From Lelliottia amnigena (lineage in GTDB: Bacteria; Pseudomonadota; Gammaproteobacteria; Enterobacterales; Enterobacteriaceae), in NCBI GenBank assembly GCA_900635465.1, contig LR134135.1, forward strand, positions 3,286,001-3,350,000: 64,000 bases of DNA, in the 5' to 3' direction. The position numbers and the translations under genes were made by a program. Of this stretch, positions 1 through 8,286 are shown piece by piece. Below the pieces are notes generated by a model. It was not told where the DNA came from, made no database searches, and saw only the letters and a list, made by a program, of their open reading frames with translations. Numbering within the stretch: position 1 is the stretch's first letter; each line of letters opens with the position of its first letter.

Positions 1-204
1 ATAGCATCAAACGCTGCTTTCTGTACAGATGTTGTGGCTGGCATAAGTTAGTGTCAAAAAAAGTAAGTGGTAATTGCCAATTTTAGACACCATTCGACTT
101 CATTACAATCCATCGTATACCAGCCAGTCGGCTCAGGTATTGAATAACGGAGAGCCGTTATTAAACAAATAACTTACATCCTTACAGTTCAATGAGGTAG
201 AAAG

Positions 205-423
205 ATGACCACCTACACCCGGACGGTAAAAATCCTGCGCATGCGAGCAGTTGCGGCCAAACTCGGCATCGCTCGTTCCACCATCTATGACTGGCTCAAT
301 GCCAAATCCCCACGTCATGACCCAGCATTCCCGAAACCCTACCCTCTAGGTAAACAATCAGTTGGCTGGCTCGAATCCGAACTTGACGATTGGGTTTTGC
401 AGCGCAAACACGCACTGCTCTGA
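205..423 (+). CDS. alpA: AlpA-family excision/regulatory protein
   Basis: A 72-residue DNA-binding protein of the AlpA (MerR-like winged helix) family. The helix-turn-helix is visible around residues 15-31 (AAKLGIARSTIYDWLN), followed by the family pattern SVGWLESELDDWV near the C-terminus. In E. coli CP4-57, AlpA activates the integrase and promotes excision of the element. Here it is followed by a yfjI-type gene, the same order as in K-12 CP4-57, which supports the assignment. A GAGGTAG-like Shine-Dalgarno lies just before the ATG. The integrase it would control is not in the window. Confidence 0.9.
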   Translation: MTTYTRTVKILRMRAVAAKLGIARSTIYDWLNAKSPRHDPAFPKPYPLGKQSVGWLESELDDWVLQRKHALL

Positions 424-570
424 TCTTCTCTCTCCTCTGCAGGCGACTGTCGAAGGAGCATCCTGAAATACCACATAAAAAAACATTCACCGCATGCCCT
501 TACCCGGCAGGGTTAGTCGCATCGGTGATGTCATCCCTGCGTTATTTGGATTGAAAAAAAGGAAATTGAA

Positions 571-2103
571 ATGTCATATTTACCCCCTGCACTTCCACTG
601 GTTAATTCTGCCAGTCCCTTCCCCGTTGATGCATTGCCATTGATAATGCAAAACGCCATCAACTATCTTCAGGATGGTGGAAAAGTACCGACTGTACTGG
701 CCGTGAACGCTGTTTTAGCGGCAGTATCGCTGGCCTGCCATTCGCATATCAATGTACTCAATCCCTACACGGGCACGGAGGAGCATTGTTCACTCAACAT
801 CCTGACGCTCGCTGATTCAGGAACGGGCAAATCGTCCGTCAGCAAACAGGTAATGAAACCCTTTGATGCTTTCAGGGCTGAGTTGGCCGAATCGCATCGG
901 GTAAACATGGTTGTCTGGCGCGAAGATTATGTCGTCTGGAAAACCAGTTTGAAGGCGCTGGAAAGTAAGCTGCGCGATGCAGTTAAAAAAGACCAGTGTA
1001 CAGACGAGGCCCAGGCAGCCCTGAAATCTCACGCATCGGTTGAACCCGTCAAGCCTCTACTTTCGACGCTGGTCTACAATGACACCTCGCTTGCCGCGCT
1101 CATCGCTGGCCTGAATGCCTATCCCTGCGCAGGTCTGATTTCTGATGAAGCAAGCAACTTCTTTGACGCACGTCTTAAAGATAATCTGGCGTTCTTCAAT
1201 AAAGCCTGGGATGGCGATGTGTATGAGCATAATCGTCATCAGCGTGCCACCCAGTGCTTTAAACCCACGCTGACGGTGTCATTGATGTTACAGCCTTCGC
1301 TTTTTTTCGATTACATGAAAAAGGATGGTGATAAAGCATTAGAGAGCGGTTTTTTATCCCGCTTTCTCTTTTCAAATATCACCCCAAACAACACACTGAG
1401 TTCCTGTGTGTTGAGCCACCATTATCGTCCGGCTACCGCTTACCGTGATGAAAGTGCTTTAACCTGCTTTCACGACCTGATTGGTAAATTACTCGGGCAA
1501 CAGCTTAAACAAATTAATTCAGGTGAAGGTAAGAAAAAGGTTCTCAAGCTTTCACCTGAAGCTGAAGTCCACTGGGAGACGATGCGTGAAAACTGGCTGA
1601 GATACATACTCCCGGGTGGTGCCTGGTCATATATCAAACCCATGGTACTTAAAGCCAGTACGAATGCGTTGCGTATCGCTGCGTTGCTGAATTACTTCGC
1701 CAACCAAGACGACGACATTATTACTCTTGATGTTATTTCGCGGGCATCAGCGATGATGAACTGGTATCTCAATCATACCGCGGCCTGGTTTTATCAGTTC
1801 ACGGATGAGTATAAATTCCAGCAGGACGTGCAAATACTGACTCAGTGGATCTATCATAAATTCAGGTCCACTAATGGCTTACCGTTCAAAAAGAACGATG
1901 TCATTAAATATGGTCCGAACAAATTTCGCCGCAGCGAAAGACTGGAACCATTGCTGAATGCCATCATGAACACAGGTGTTTTCGCTTATATTGTTAAATC
2001 CCCTGAAAACCCGGCGATTTATATTACCTGGCGCATGAACGATGGTCGCTATATGCCATTTTATGATGATAAACAGCCACCTTCGCCTCAGAACCCTACT
2101 TAG
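571..2103 (+). CDS. yfjI: YfjI-family DUF3987 protein (putative helicase/primase-like ATPase)
   Basis: A 510-residue protein of the DUF3987 family, found right after alpA in CP4-57-type elements. A P-loop is clear near residue 83 (LADSGTGKSSVSK), and an acidic SDEASNFF segment near residue 190 could serve as Walker B. The rest is helical with no signal peptide or membrane segment, so the protein should be cytoplasmic. Related proteins in mobile elements are treated as replication-associated ATPases, but the biochemical role is not established. It starts at an ATG 8 bases after an AAGGAAA ribosome site. The family assignment is firm; a role in element replication is inferred. Confidence 0.85.
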   Translation: MSYLPPALPLVNSASPFPVDALPLIMQNAINYLQDGGKVPTVLAVNAVLAAVSLACHSHINVLNPYTGTEEHCSLNILTLADSGTGKSSVSKQVMKPFDAFRAELAESHRVNMVVWREDYVVWKTSLKALESKLRDAVKKDQCTDEAQAALKSHASVEPVKPLLSTLVYNDTSLAALIAGLNAYPCAGLISDEASNFFDARLKDNLAFFNKAWDGDVYEHNRHQRATQCFKPTLTVSLMLQPSLFFDYMKKDGDKALESGFLSRFLFSNITPNNTLSSCVLSHHYRPATAYRDESALTCFHDLIGKLLGQQLKQINSGEGKKKVLKLSPEAEVHWETMRENWLRYILPGGAWSYIKPMVLKASTNALRIAALLNYFANQDDDIITLDVISRASAMMNWYLNHTAAWFYQFTDEYKFQQDVQILTQWIYHKFRSTNGLPFKKNDVIKYGPNKFRRSERLEPLLNAIMNTGVFAYIVKSPENPAIYITWRMNDGRYMPFYDDKQPPSPQNPT

Positions 2104-2237
2104 CCAGAATAGCTACCTCATACCTGAGCACTATTTTTTTGGATAACGCAACAATACACAGGCTCGTGGTCCGGAGGAGATCGCGAGCCTTATCCATCTG
2201 AAAAATACACAGTGATACATTGCTCCTCTGCTACAAC

Positions 2238-2420
2238 CGCTACTGTAGCGAACTGTAGCGGCATTCTGGAAAGTACCCGCAAATGAAACCTGCTCTTTTG
2301 CTCACAAATCACCCAGCACGGGACAGACGGAATCACTTCAACACAGTTTAGCGAGGAAGCATTACAGCTCAGACAAGTTGCTCTATTGTTATAGCCTGTG
2401 TCGCTACAGCGCTGCTACAG
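2238..2420. repeat. CTGTAGCG repeat cluster (possible iterons)
   Basis: The 350-base gap between the DUF3987 gene and the convergent Gp2-type gene carries four copies of one octamer core: CTGTAGCG at 2243 and 2253 (direct, one helical turn apart) and the inverted form CGCTACAG at 2402, plus GCTACAG at 2414. The first copy lies in a perfect palindrome CGCTAC-T-GTAGCG. Such spacing resembles replication-origin iterons or an operator. No ORF is convincing here. Confidence 0.5.
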
Positions 2421-2459
2421 CCGTGTCAGATTGTGGTTTTGATTGGACCTCTCAATGAT

Positions 2460-3083
2460 TCAGGACTGGCTGCAACCAAAATTCCTGTGTTTGTCAGAAT
2501 TATCTTTGCTAAATCGCTTAGCCAGATAAGACAGTCTTCTCATGATAGTATCGTAATGCCAGGCAAAATGTTCCCCATTTGCATTCAAATTAAAATCACC
2601 TTCATGTACAAACTCTATCAGGGGATAATATTTTTTTTGATACTCCTGATATGCGTGAAGGTTCAACGTTCTGATCCATGCCTCCATAATCATCAATCCC
2701 AGACAGTGAACGTAATGTCCCTGTATCGGATAATAGGTACCGGCACTGTAATAGGCATCGTTATTCAGCATCAATGCCACATGATAATGCTTCTTTCCTT
2801 TTTCTTCACCGAACTCTCTCGCCCATACATAACGAACGTTACGGGGATGAACTCGTTTACCCTGTTTTACCTTTCTCTTCTGCGTTTGTTTAATCTGTGA
2901 TTTTAACGACTCCATAAAGCGGGTTATCAATTGATGATCTGTCTTATAGCTTTCGTAATTAGCATCAGGAAACCTCAGAATAATATTCAGGATAAACGTC
3001 CTTGGGTACTCACGTAAGGAATTCTGCAGTGTTTCATGAATACGGTTGATGTGATGCTGATTGTAACCCATATCGTTGCTCAT
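2460..3083 (-). CDS. Inovirus Gp2-type (YagK/YfjJ family) replication protein
   Basis: A 207-residue protein of the inovirus-type Gp2 family that occurs in P4/CP4-like elements. Near residue 100 it has HYHVALMLN, matching the His-x-His (HUH) metal-binding motif of rolling-circle replication endonucleases, followed by the family signature NNDAYYSAG. A C-terminal RRLSYLAKRF segment supplies a candidate catalytic tyrosine and lysine. It is transcribed toward the yfjI-type gene, with a repeat cluster between them. Nicking activity is inferred from the motif; the family is functionally little studied. The 5' side is an AT-rich region with clustered GATC sites. Confidence 0.8.
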   Translation of the reverse strand: MSNDMGYNQHHINRIHETLQNSLREYPRTFILNIILRFPDANYESYKTDHQLITRFMESLKSQIKQTQKRKVKQGKRVHPRNVRYVWAREFGEEKGKKHYHVALMLNNDAYYSAGTYYPIQGHYVHCLGLMIMEAWIRTLNLHAYQEYQKKYYPLIEFVHEGDFNLNANGEHFAWHYDTIMRRLSYLAKRFSKDNSDKHRNFGCSQS

Positions 3084-3676
3084 ACTTCAATCCTTGTGTT
3101 ATTCATCTCAATACAATCTGCAAGAAGAGTTAATTAATACATTCAAATTTACATTTTAGGAAATAGTCAATGTTATTGACTTAACTGTATTAAGTCATCT
3201 TTATTATTATAATACCAATCAGACATGTAATATTAACCGACAGGCATTTTTGCTATAGAAGAAAGAAACACTTAATAACATCAATTAACTTACATAATAT
3301 AGTCAATAATCACTCTGAAGTTAGATACTTTAAAATGAGTAATCAGCATTATGATGATTTGTGATTTATTCGACGGATAAAATTGTATTACAGATCATTT
3401 CAAACCTATATCACCCAAATGAATCAGTCTGACTAATGTCATTCGGTTGCTGCAACTTGTTGATCTGTCGCACCGATCGATACTCAACATTAGATAGCTT
3501 AAACCTATTGATAAAGATGGATTGATCGATATTTTAATAGATGATAACGATCAATTCCTGGAAACTGATCTGTATTAACGATTATCCGCAGCATCATTTA
3601 ATCAATACGATCAGCCTGCTCCCCTTAAAACGGAAGCGGGCTTTTTTGTATGTAAATCATCAGGAAAGGAAACTGA
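3084..3676. other. AT-rich intergenic region with clustered GATC sites
   Basis: About 590 bases without a credible gene, clearly AT-richer than the flanks. Seven GATC (Dam) sites fall at 3393, 3462, 3475, 3524, 3549, 3567 and 3609, several in the context TGATCGAT or its inverse. The region lies upstream of the Gp2-type gene and probably carries its promoter and that of the rightward cargo genes. A short ORF starting at 3541 runs through the terminator and looks spurious. Confidence 0.5.
3613..3647 (+). terminator. Rho-independent terminator before the cargo genes
   Basis: AGCCTGCT pairs with AGCGGGCT (one G-U) around a 14-base loop and is followed by six T. It sits 30 bases before the first secreted cargo gene, so it may end an upstream short RNA or act as an attenuator. 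Confidence 0.65.
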
Positions 3677-4111
3677 ATGCTCAGAAACCATTACGCAACT
3701 CTGGCTGGGTTACTGCTGCTGAGCCACAGTGCCAGCGCCGTACAGGGTGACCAGCAATGGGGTGACTGGTACGGAAACATCAGTGCCATGGAGTTTGAAC
3801 TCAATACTCAAAATGCTTCAGGTGAAGTACTCACACTGACCTGCACAAGCGGAAAGCTGTCTGCTGCTTACAGCATGCCTGCAGAGGATTACCGCGTCTC
3901 GTCACAAACAGGACTTTCTGAACCTGGAGTCAGTATCAATGGTACGAACCATCCTTTGGATGAAACGGCCTTTACTGCGCTAAAAGCGACAAGTGAAAAA
4001 GACGTTATAAAAATGACCTCTATGAATGCCGCTATATCTAAACAATTCATCGCCAAAGGGCTGAATGAGGCGCTGGCTGATGCCACCTGGCAGGACTGTA
4101 TTAATCATTAA
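3677..4111 (+). CDS. Secreted protein of unknown function (element cargo 1)
   Basis: A 144-residue protein I do not recognise. It begins with a Sec-type signal peptide (hydrophobic stretch LAGLLLLSHSASA, cleavage after about residue 21), so it should be periplasmic. The mature part has only two cysteines, near residues 56 and 141, which could form one disulfide. It is preceded by AGGAAAGGAA and followed after 19 bases by a second signal-peptide gene, so the two are probably co-transcribed and may act together. No homologous function can be stated. Location inside a CP4-57-like element suggests accessory cargo. Confidence 0.7.
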   Translation: MLRNHYATLAGLLLLSHSASAVQGDQQWGDWYGNISAMEFELNTQNASGEVLTLTCTSGKLSAAYSMPAEDYRVSSQTGLSEPGVSINGTNHPLDETAFTALKATSEKDVIKMTSMNAAISKQFIAKGLNEALADATWQDCINH

Positions 4112-4130
4112 TAAACTGAAAGGAAACCTT

Positions 4131-4934
4131 ATGCGTAAACTCGTTATTTTATCTCTCAGCTCCGCAGCACTGTTTATTCCTTTGGTCTCGTCTGCAATGA
4201 CAATTCACGGCGACATACATCCCGAACGCTATACCTTCTTTCTGACTCAGGAAGGCAGTAATCAACTGAAACAGGCAAATGACAGGATAGCGAAGAACCC
4301 GCAGGCTTATACGCTTGATGTGAATCATACCGGCATTCAACCCTTTGACGCTGTTCGCTGGGACGGGAAGCCTGTAAAAGCCGTTACCTGCGTCCTGGTA
4401 GACGGCGTGATGATGGGACAAAAAGCCACGTGGTCACAATGTAAAGACGAGAGCGGTGCTGAATATTTCGGCAATAAAGGCTGGCTGGTACGTGATTACG
4501 TCGCAAAAGCCTGTGAAGTCGGAAAATCAGATTGTCCTGTTTATCTTGTGCTTCAGACAGATCCGCCAACAATGCGCAGCGATATGGCTAATTTCGTTCC
4601 TGCCCCTAAAAACTTTAATGCTTCGACAAGCCTGACGGATGAAATTAAATCTGAAGGTTGCCAGATGGCGGATAACTCATTTGAACATGCCAAAAGTACT
4701 TTGCGTTGTCGTGCCATTAATACCGTGCGTTTCATCCGTAAACAAAATACCGAAGCGGCATATGAAGCAGATTTAACCACCACGACGGGTGAAGCATTCA
4801 CTATGTCAGTGGGGTATACCTACGGTAATCCGTCCGCCAACGAGCCGGGCTGGCGCACTATTTCGATCAACCAGGGAGACATCATTACTGATATCCGTAA
4901 GCAGGGCCATTGGGTTCCCAATGGTTATAAATAA
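4131..4934 (+). CDS. Secreted cysteine-rich protein of unknown function (element cargo 2)
   Basis: A 267-residue protein I do not recognise. The ATG chosen follows AAAGGAAACCTT and opens directly into a Sec signal peptide (MRKLVILSLSSAALFIPLVSS); a longer in-frame start 66 bases upstream would overlap the preceding gene and bury the signal. The mature protein has six cysteines, enough for three disulfides, fitting a periplasmic or exported protein. No membrane anchor or lipobox is visible. It lies 19 bases behind another signal-peptide gene and 50 bases ahead of a tiny membrane-type gene, suggesting one operon. Confidence 0.7.
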   Translation: MRKLVILSLSSAALFIPLVSSAMTIHGDIHPERYTFFLTQEGSNQLKQANDRIAKNPQAYTLDVNHTGIQPFDAVRWDGKPVKAVTCVLVDGVMMGQKATWSQCKDESGAEYFGNKGWLVRDYVAKACEVGKSDCPVYLVLQTDPPTMRSDMANFVPAPKNFNASTSLTDEIKSEGCQMADNSFEHAKSTLRCRAINTVRFIRKQNTEAAYEADLTTTTGEAFTMSVGYTYGNPSANEPGWRTISINQGDIITDIRKQGHWVPNGYK

Positions 4935-4984
4935 CCTTATCAGTGAGATAACTTTTTATTCGGCATTCAGCTAATGGAGGTTCA

Positions 4985-5164
4985 GTGGGAAAAACATTAC
5001 AGCAGGAAACGCCACCAACCGTGGACTGTACCTGGCAGCTTGTTTTGAGTGTTGCCGGTGTGACATTGATGCGCAGCAATTCTGTTGCGGTTAAAGCTCT
5101 GGGAGCCAGCCTCACCACACTGAGTCTGATACGCATCATTAAAAAACTCGCCACACTCGCCTGA
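4985..5164 (+). CDS. Small GTG-start protein, possibly membrane-associated
   Basis: A 59-residue ORF starting with GTG, four bases behind a strong GGAGG. The middle (TWQLVLSVAGVTLM) and the C-terminal half are hydrophobic, ending in a basic RIIKKLATLA tail, so a short membrane or amphipathic peptide is likely. It fits tightly between a secreted-protein gene and the next ORF, supporting that it is translated. No family is recognised. Confidence 0.5.
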   Translation: MGKTLQQETPPTVDCTWQLVLSVAGVTLMRSNSVAVKALGASLTTLSLIRIIKKLATLA

Positions 5165-5199
5165 TCACCCTTTCTGAGCGCTCAGAGGATCAAAGTTAT

Positions 5200-5703
5200 A
5201 TGTCTGAAAATACCCAGGGGAAACTCAAAGGACTGAAAGAGAAATTCAGTATACGGCGAAATGTTTCCTCCACTGATAATCCGGTTGAGCGGGTTGAAGA
5301 AAGTGTCAGTGAGCAAACGACAGAAGTGCCAGAATCCCGTACTACACGATATAAGCGATTGCTCGAAATTATCGTTATCAACGGCTTGCTGAACATTGCT
5401 GAAGATAAACTCAGTGACGATGTATTTATCGAGTCGGTGTTCAGTAAGGCTTATGAGCTTCTGCCCGTACCGGTCAGACTGGTTGTCAGAAGGGAATGGT
5501 GCCTGGCTTATCTCCAGTCACGGAAAGCCCCGTTACTGGCGCAACTCCAGCTCTACCGGGGCCGAAAGACACGACTCAGCAGAACTAGTGCCACCTGCGC
5601 TACAACCAACGTTACCGCCAGCGACCTAATCAGACTCATTAATAACAGACAGGGCCATCCTTCGGGGTGGCCTTTTTTATGCCCATTCTCTACAGGAGTT
5701 TTT
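5200..5703 (+). CDS. Unknown protein, reading frame open into the downstream DUF932 gene
   Basis: An ATG behind CAGAGGATCAAAG starts a frame encoding a hydrophilic N-terminal segment rich in E, S and K and then a more conserved-looking helical part (RYKRLLEIIVINGLLNIAEDKL, LVVRREWCLAYLQ). I do not recognise it. The frame has no stop of its own: it runs through a rho-independent terminator and continues in frame into the DUF932 gene, giving a nominal 441-residue fusion. The DUF932 gene has its own ribosome site and normal start, so the fusion is probably accidental, perhaps because the original stop was lost by a small deletion near 5500-5640. Confidence 0.5.
5653..5678 (+). terminator. Rho-independent terminator upstream of the DUF932 gene
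   Basis: GGCCATCC pairs with GGGTGGCC around a TTCGG loop and is followed by six T. It lies inside the nominal fused reading frame, an argument that the upstream and DUF932 parts are separate genes. Confidence 0.7.
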
Positions 5704-6525
5704 ATGACCCGTTTAGCCAGCCGCTTCGGCTCAGTCAATCTTGTTCGCCGCGACCGCCCGTTAACCCGTGACGAACTGGCACACTATGTGCCGAGTGTCT
5801 TCAGCGAAGATAAACATGAATCCCGCAGTGACAGGTACACCTATATCCCGACTATTTCCCTGCTCGATAACCTACAACGCGAAGGCTTCCAGCCATTCTT
5901 TGCCTGCCAGACCCGAGTTCGGGACCAGAGCAAGCGAGATCACACCAAACACATGCTGCGCCTGCGTCGCGAAGGCCAGATCACTGGCAAACAGGTGCCA
6001 GAAATCATCCTCCTTAATAGCCACGACGGCTCCAGTTCATACCAGATGCTACCGGGATTATTTCGTTCAGTTTGTCAGAATGGTTTGATTTGTGGTGAGT
6101 CGTTTGGGGAAGTACGCGTGCCGCATAAAGGTAACGTGGTGGAGAAAGTCATTGAAGGGGCTTACGAAGTACTGGGGATTTTTGACCGGGTGGAAGAGAA
6201 GCGCGATGCCATGCAGTCGCTTTTGTTACCGCCACCGGCACAGCAGGCAATGGCGAAAGCAGCATTAACCTATCGCTTTGGTGAAGAACATCAGCCGGTG
6301 ACGGAATCGCAGATACTATCTCCGCGCCGCTGGCAGGATGAAAGTAACGATCTCTGGACCACTTACCAGCGTATTCAGGAAAACCTGATTAAAGGTGGAC
6401 TGTCTGGACGAACTACCAAAGGTAAACGGGCACATACACGCGCCGTTAAAGGTATCGACGGTGATGTGAAACTCAATCGTGCCCTTTGGGTGATGGCCGA
6501 GAATATGCTGCAGCTTGCTTTATGA
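5704..6525 (+). CDS. yfjQ: DUF932 protein (YfjQ family)
   Basis: A 273-residue protein of the DUF932 family, called YfjQ in E. coli CP4-57. The start is set by ACAGGAG seven bases before an ATG and gives the usual N-terminus and length. Family members are carried by plasmids, phages and CP4-type elements as single-copy cytoplasmic proteins with no proven activity. The end is rich in basic residues (GGLSGRTTKGKRAHTRAVKG). It opens the conserved block yfjQ - yfjY(radC) - ypjJ - yfjZ - ypjF, in the same order as K-12, though yfjR to yfjX are missing here. Confidence 0.85.
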   Translation: MTRLASRFGSVNLVRRDRPLTRDELAHYVPSVFSEDKHESRSDRYTYIPTISLLDNLQREGFQPFFACQTRVRDQSKRDHTKHMLRLRREGQITGKQVPEIILLNSHDGSSSYQMLPGLFRSVCQNGLICGESFGEVRVPHKGNVVEKVIEGAYEVLGIFDRVEEKRDAMQSLLLPPPAQQAMAKAALTYRFGEEHQPVTESQILSPRRWQDESNDLWTTYQRIQENLIKGGLSGRTTKGKRAHTRAVKGIDGDVKLNRALWVMAENMLQLAL

Positions 6526-6594
6526 ATCCTTCCTCTATTTTCTCTTAACGCCTTTCCGAAGATTAGGAAGAGCTTTTTCTTCTAAGGAGCAGCC

Positions 6595-7065
6595 ATGCCT
6601 GCGATCAATTTATCCCCCGTATTTCCAGCAAACGAGCAGCGAGTCATCCGGCGAGCATTACGTCTGTTGGAGAAATACCAGCGTCAACCGAGTGAGTCAT
6701 TTACCTCCACCAGCCTCACAAAAACCTGGTTGCAACTGCAGATGGCTCACCTGGAGCGGGAAGTCTTCATCGTGATGTATCTCGACAATCAGCATTGTTT
6801 GCTGGAGCGAGAAACGCTGTTTACCGGCACGCTTAGCCATACCGAAGTACATCCGCGCGAAGTGGTGAAGTCAGCCCTGAAGCACAACGCCGCTGCAGTA
6901 ATTCTGGCGCATAACCATCCGTCTGGTACGACAGAAATCAGTCAGCAGGATAAACACATCACCCAGCGAATAATGAAAGCGTTAGCACTGGTAGAAGTGC
7001 GAGTGCTGGATCATTTGGTTGTTGGGAACGAAGTGGTGTCTTTTGCTGAATGTGGTTGGTTGTGA
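6595..7065 (+). CDS. yfjY: RadC/JAB-domain protein (YfjY family)
   Basis: A 156-residue RadC-family protein. The JAMM metal-binding motif is complete: a glutamate in the N-terminal half, then [14 protein letters not shown] near residues 104-117. Despite the historical name, radC homologues in mobile elements have no proven DNA repair role; the fold is that of metal-dependent deubiquitinase-like hydrolases. A strong AAGGAG precedes the start. It lies 8 bases before the DUF987 gene and is the second gene of the conserved yfjQ-ypjF block. Confidence 0.9.
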   Translation: MPAINLSPVFPANEQRVIRRALRLLEKYQRQPSESFTSTSLTKTWLQLQMAHLEREVFIVMYLDNQHCLLERETLFTGTLSHTEVHPREVVKSALKHNAAAVILAHNHPSGTTEISQQDKHITQRIMKALALVEVRVLDHLVVGNEVVSFAECGWL

Positions 7066-7073
7066 GGTGCAGA

Positions 7074-7295
7074 ATGAAAATCATCAGTAAGCGCCAGGCG
7101 ATGCATATTTATCGTCAGCATCCCGAATCCCGGTTATCTGCCTTCTGTACAGGTCACTACCAGTGGCATGGCAGTGTCTGCCATTACTACGGACGTGAAG
7201 TTCAGAATATCAGCGGTGTACTCGCTGTTTTTGTTGAGCGTCGTCAGGATCGCGCAGGCCCATATGCCATCCTTCGCAGCGTGACGATGAATTAA
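7074..7295 (+). CDS. ypjJ: DUF987 protein (YpjJ/YeeT family)
   Basis: A 73-residue DUF987 protein that matches the YeeT/YpjJ family along its length (family words FCTGHYQWHGS, GREVQ, SGVLAVFVERR, near-terminal SVTMN). The start is the ATG after GAGGTGCAGA rather than an in-frame start 24 bases upstream, which would overlap radC. Function is unknown; the gene nearly always sits directly before the CbeA/CbtA toxin-antitoxin pair and is probably in its operon. Confidence 0.88.
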   Translation: MKIISKRQAMHIYRQHPESRLSAFCTGHYQWHGSVCHYYGREVQNISGVLAVFVERRQDRAGPYAILRSVTMN

Positions 7296-7326
7296 TCACT
7301 TCTCTCAGTCATTAAGGAATATGTTA

Positions 7327-7692
7327 ATGCAATCGACCACCTTATCCGGCTCATCAGCGGAGAACGCATCCTGCCTTCAGTGGGGATTAAAACGTAATAT
7401 CACGCCGTGCTTCGGCGCTCGCCTGGTACAGGAAGGCAACCGTCTCTACTTTCTGACTGATCGGGCTGGGTTTGATGGCTCATTCAGTGACGATGAAGCA
7501 TTGCGTCTGGACCAGGTGTTTCCACTGATGATGAAACAGCTAGAGCGGATGCTCACCACTGGAGAGCTTGATCCCCGCTGTCAACACTGCGTCACTCTGC
7601 ATCACAATGGACTCACCTGTGAAGCTGACACTCTCGGCTCTCATGGTTACGTTTACATCGCTATTTATCCCCAGTCAGCCGTAACCAGGTAA
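7327..7692 (+). CDS. yfjZ: CbeA/YeeU/YfjZ-family antitoxin
   Basis: A 121-residue antitoxin of the type IV CbeA family. In the YeeU/YeeV system the antitoxin stabilises MreB and FtsZ filaments and thereby counters the toxin without binding it. Family words WGLKRNITPCFGARLVQEG and HGYVYIAIYP are present. The second ATG is chosen because AAGGA lies 8 bases before it and only 2 bases before the first ATG. The toxin gene starts 33 bases downstream. Confidence 0.88.
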   Translation: MQSTTLSGSSAENASCLQWGLKRNITPCFGARLVQEGNRLYFLTDRAGFDGSFSDDEALRLDQVFPLMMKQLERMLTTGELDPRCQHCVTLHHNGLTCEADTLGSHGYVYIAIYPQSAVTR

Positions 7693-7725
7693 CACCTTCC
7701 TCTTCCTTTATCAGGGACTCAACTC

Positions 7726-8046
7726 ATGCATATTTCAACTGTACCGGCCACGGTGCCGGTTTCGCCACGCCTGTCGCCCGTTCAGGTCTGGCAGCAACTG
7801 TTAACGTACCTACTGGAACACCATTACGGTCTTACGCTCAACGACACACCATTCCATGATGATTCAGCCATCCAGGAACATATCGAGGCGGGTATCACAC
7901 TTGCTGATGCGGTGAATTTCCTGGTGGAACGCTATGAACTGGTGCGCATCGACCGTAAAGGATTCACCTGGCAAGAGCAGACACCATTCCTGACTACTAT
8001 CGATTTACTCAGAGCCAGGCGAGCTACCGGATTAGTGCACACATAA
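7726..8046 (+). CDS. ypjF: CbtA/YeeV/YpjF-family cytoskeleton-inhibiting toxin
   Basis: A 106-residue toxin of the CbtA family, whose members bind MreB and FtsZ and block their polymerisation, making cells lemon-shaped and non-dividing. Visible family words are [47 protein letters not shown] and the C-terminal [11 protein letters not shown]. It is complete and is the last gene of the element, about 145 bases from the attachment site, a common place for addiction modules that stabilise integrated elements. Confidence 0.9.
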   Translation: MHISTVPATVPVSPRLSPVQVWQQLLTYLLEHHYGLTLNDTPFHDDSAIQEHIEAGITLADAVNFLVERYELVRIDRKGFTWQEQTPFLTTIDLLRARRATGLVHT

Positions 8047-8190
8047 ATAGCGCAAGTCTTTCTCCCTATCTCGCTTTATTTTTCTCATCAAAAAGGGGTG
8101 AAAAAACTTTTAGGCACCTGTATAGGCACCAAAGAAAAGTTGAATTAGAGGTTACCTAAGTTATTTCAATGAATTACAACACCAATTCAG

Positions 8191-8252
8191 ACTCCCCCAG
8201 CCCACCAAAATTCTCCATCGGTGATTACCAGAGTCATCCGATGAAGTCCTAA
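8191..8252 (+). other. Attachment site: partial ssrA (tmRNA) 3' end and native flank
   Basis: ACTCCCCCAGCCCACCA closely resembles the 3' end of enterobacterial tmRNA (ACTCCCGCCAGCTCCACCA), and the bases after it (AAAATTCTCCATCGGTGATT and on) match what I recall following ssrA in E. coli. Only the tail is present; no tmRNA body lies upstream. This is the duplicate left at the element's right junction, so the intact ssrA and integrase should lie left of the window. CP4-57 uses the same target. Confidence 0.75.
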
Positions 8253-8253
8253 G

Positions 8254-8286
8254 AGCCCGCACGGCGCAAGCCCTGCGGGCTTTTTT
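8254..8286 (+). terminator. ssrA-type rho-independent terminator
   Basis: AGCCCGC pairs with GCGGGCT around a 14-base loop, followed by a run of T. It matches the position and sequence of the terminator behind ssrA, here separated from the gene by element insertion. Confidence 0.8.

Noticed and set aside
2433..2900. 155-residue plus-strand ORF
   Set aside because: It is antisense to the Gp2-type gene with its HUH motif and has no family resemblance.
8191..8252. Complete tmRNA gene
   Set aside because: Only the last bases of the 3' end are present; the tag reading frame and acceptor 5' half are absent.
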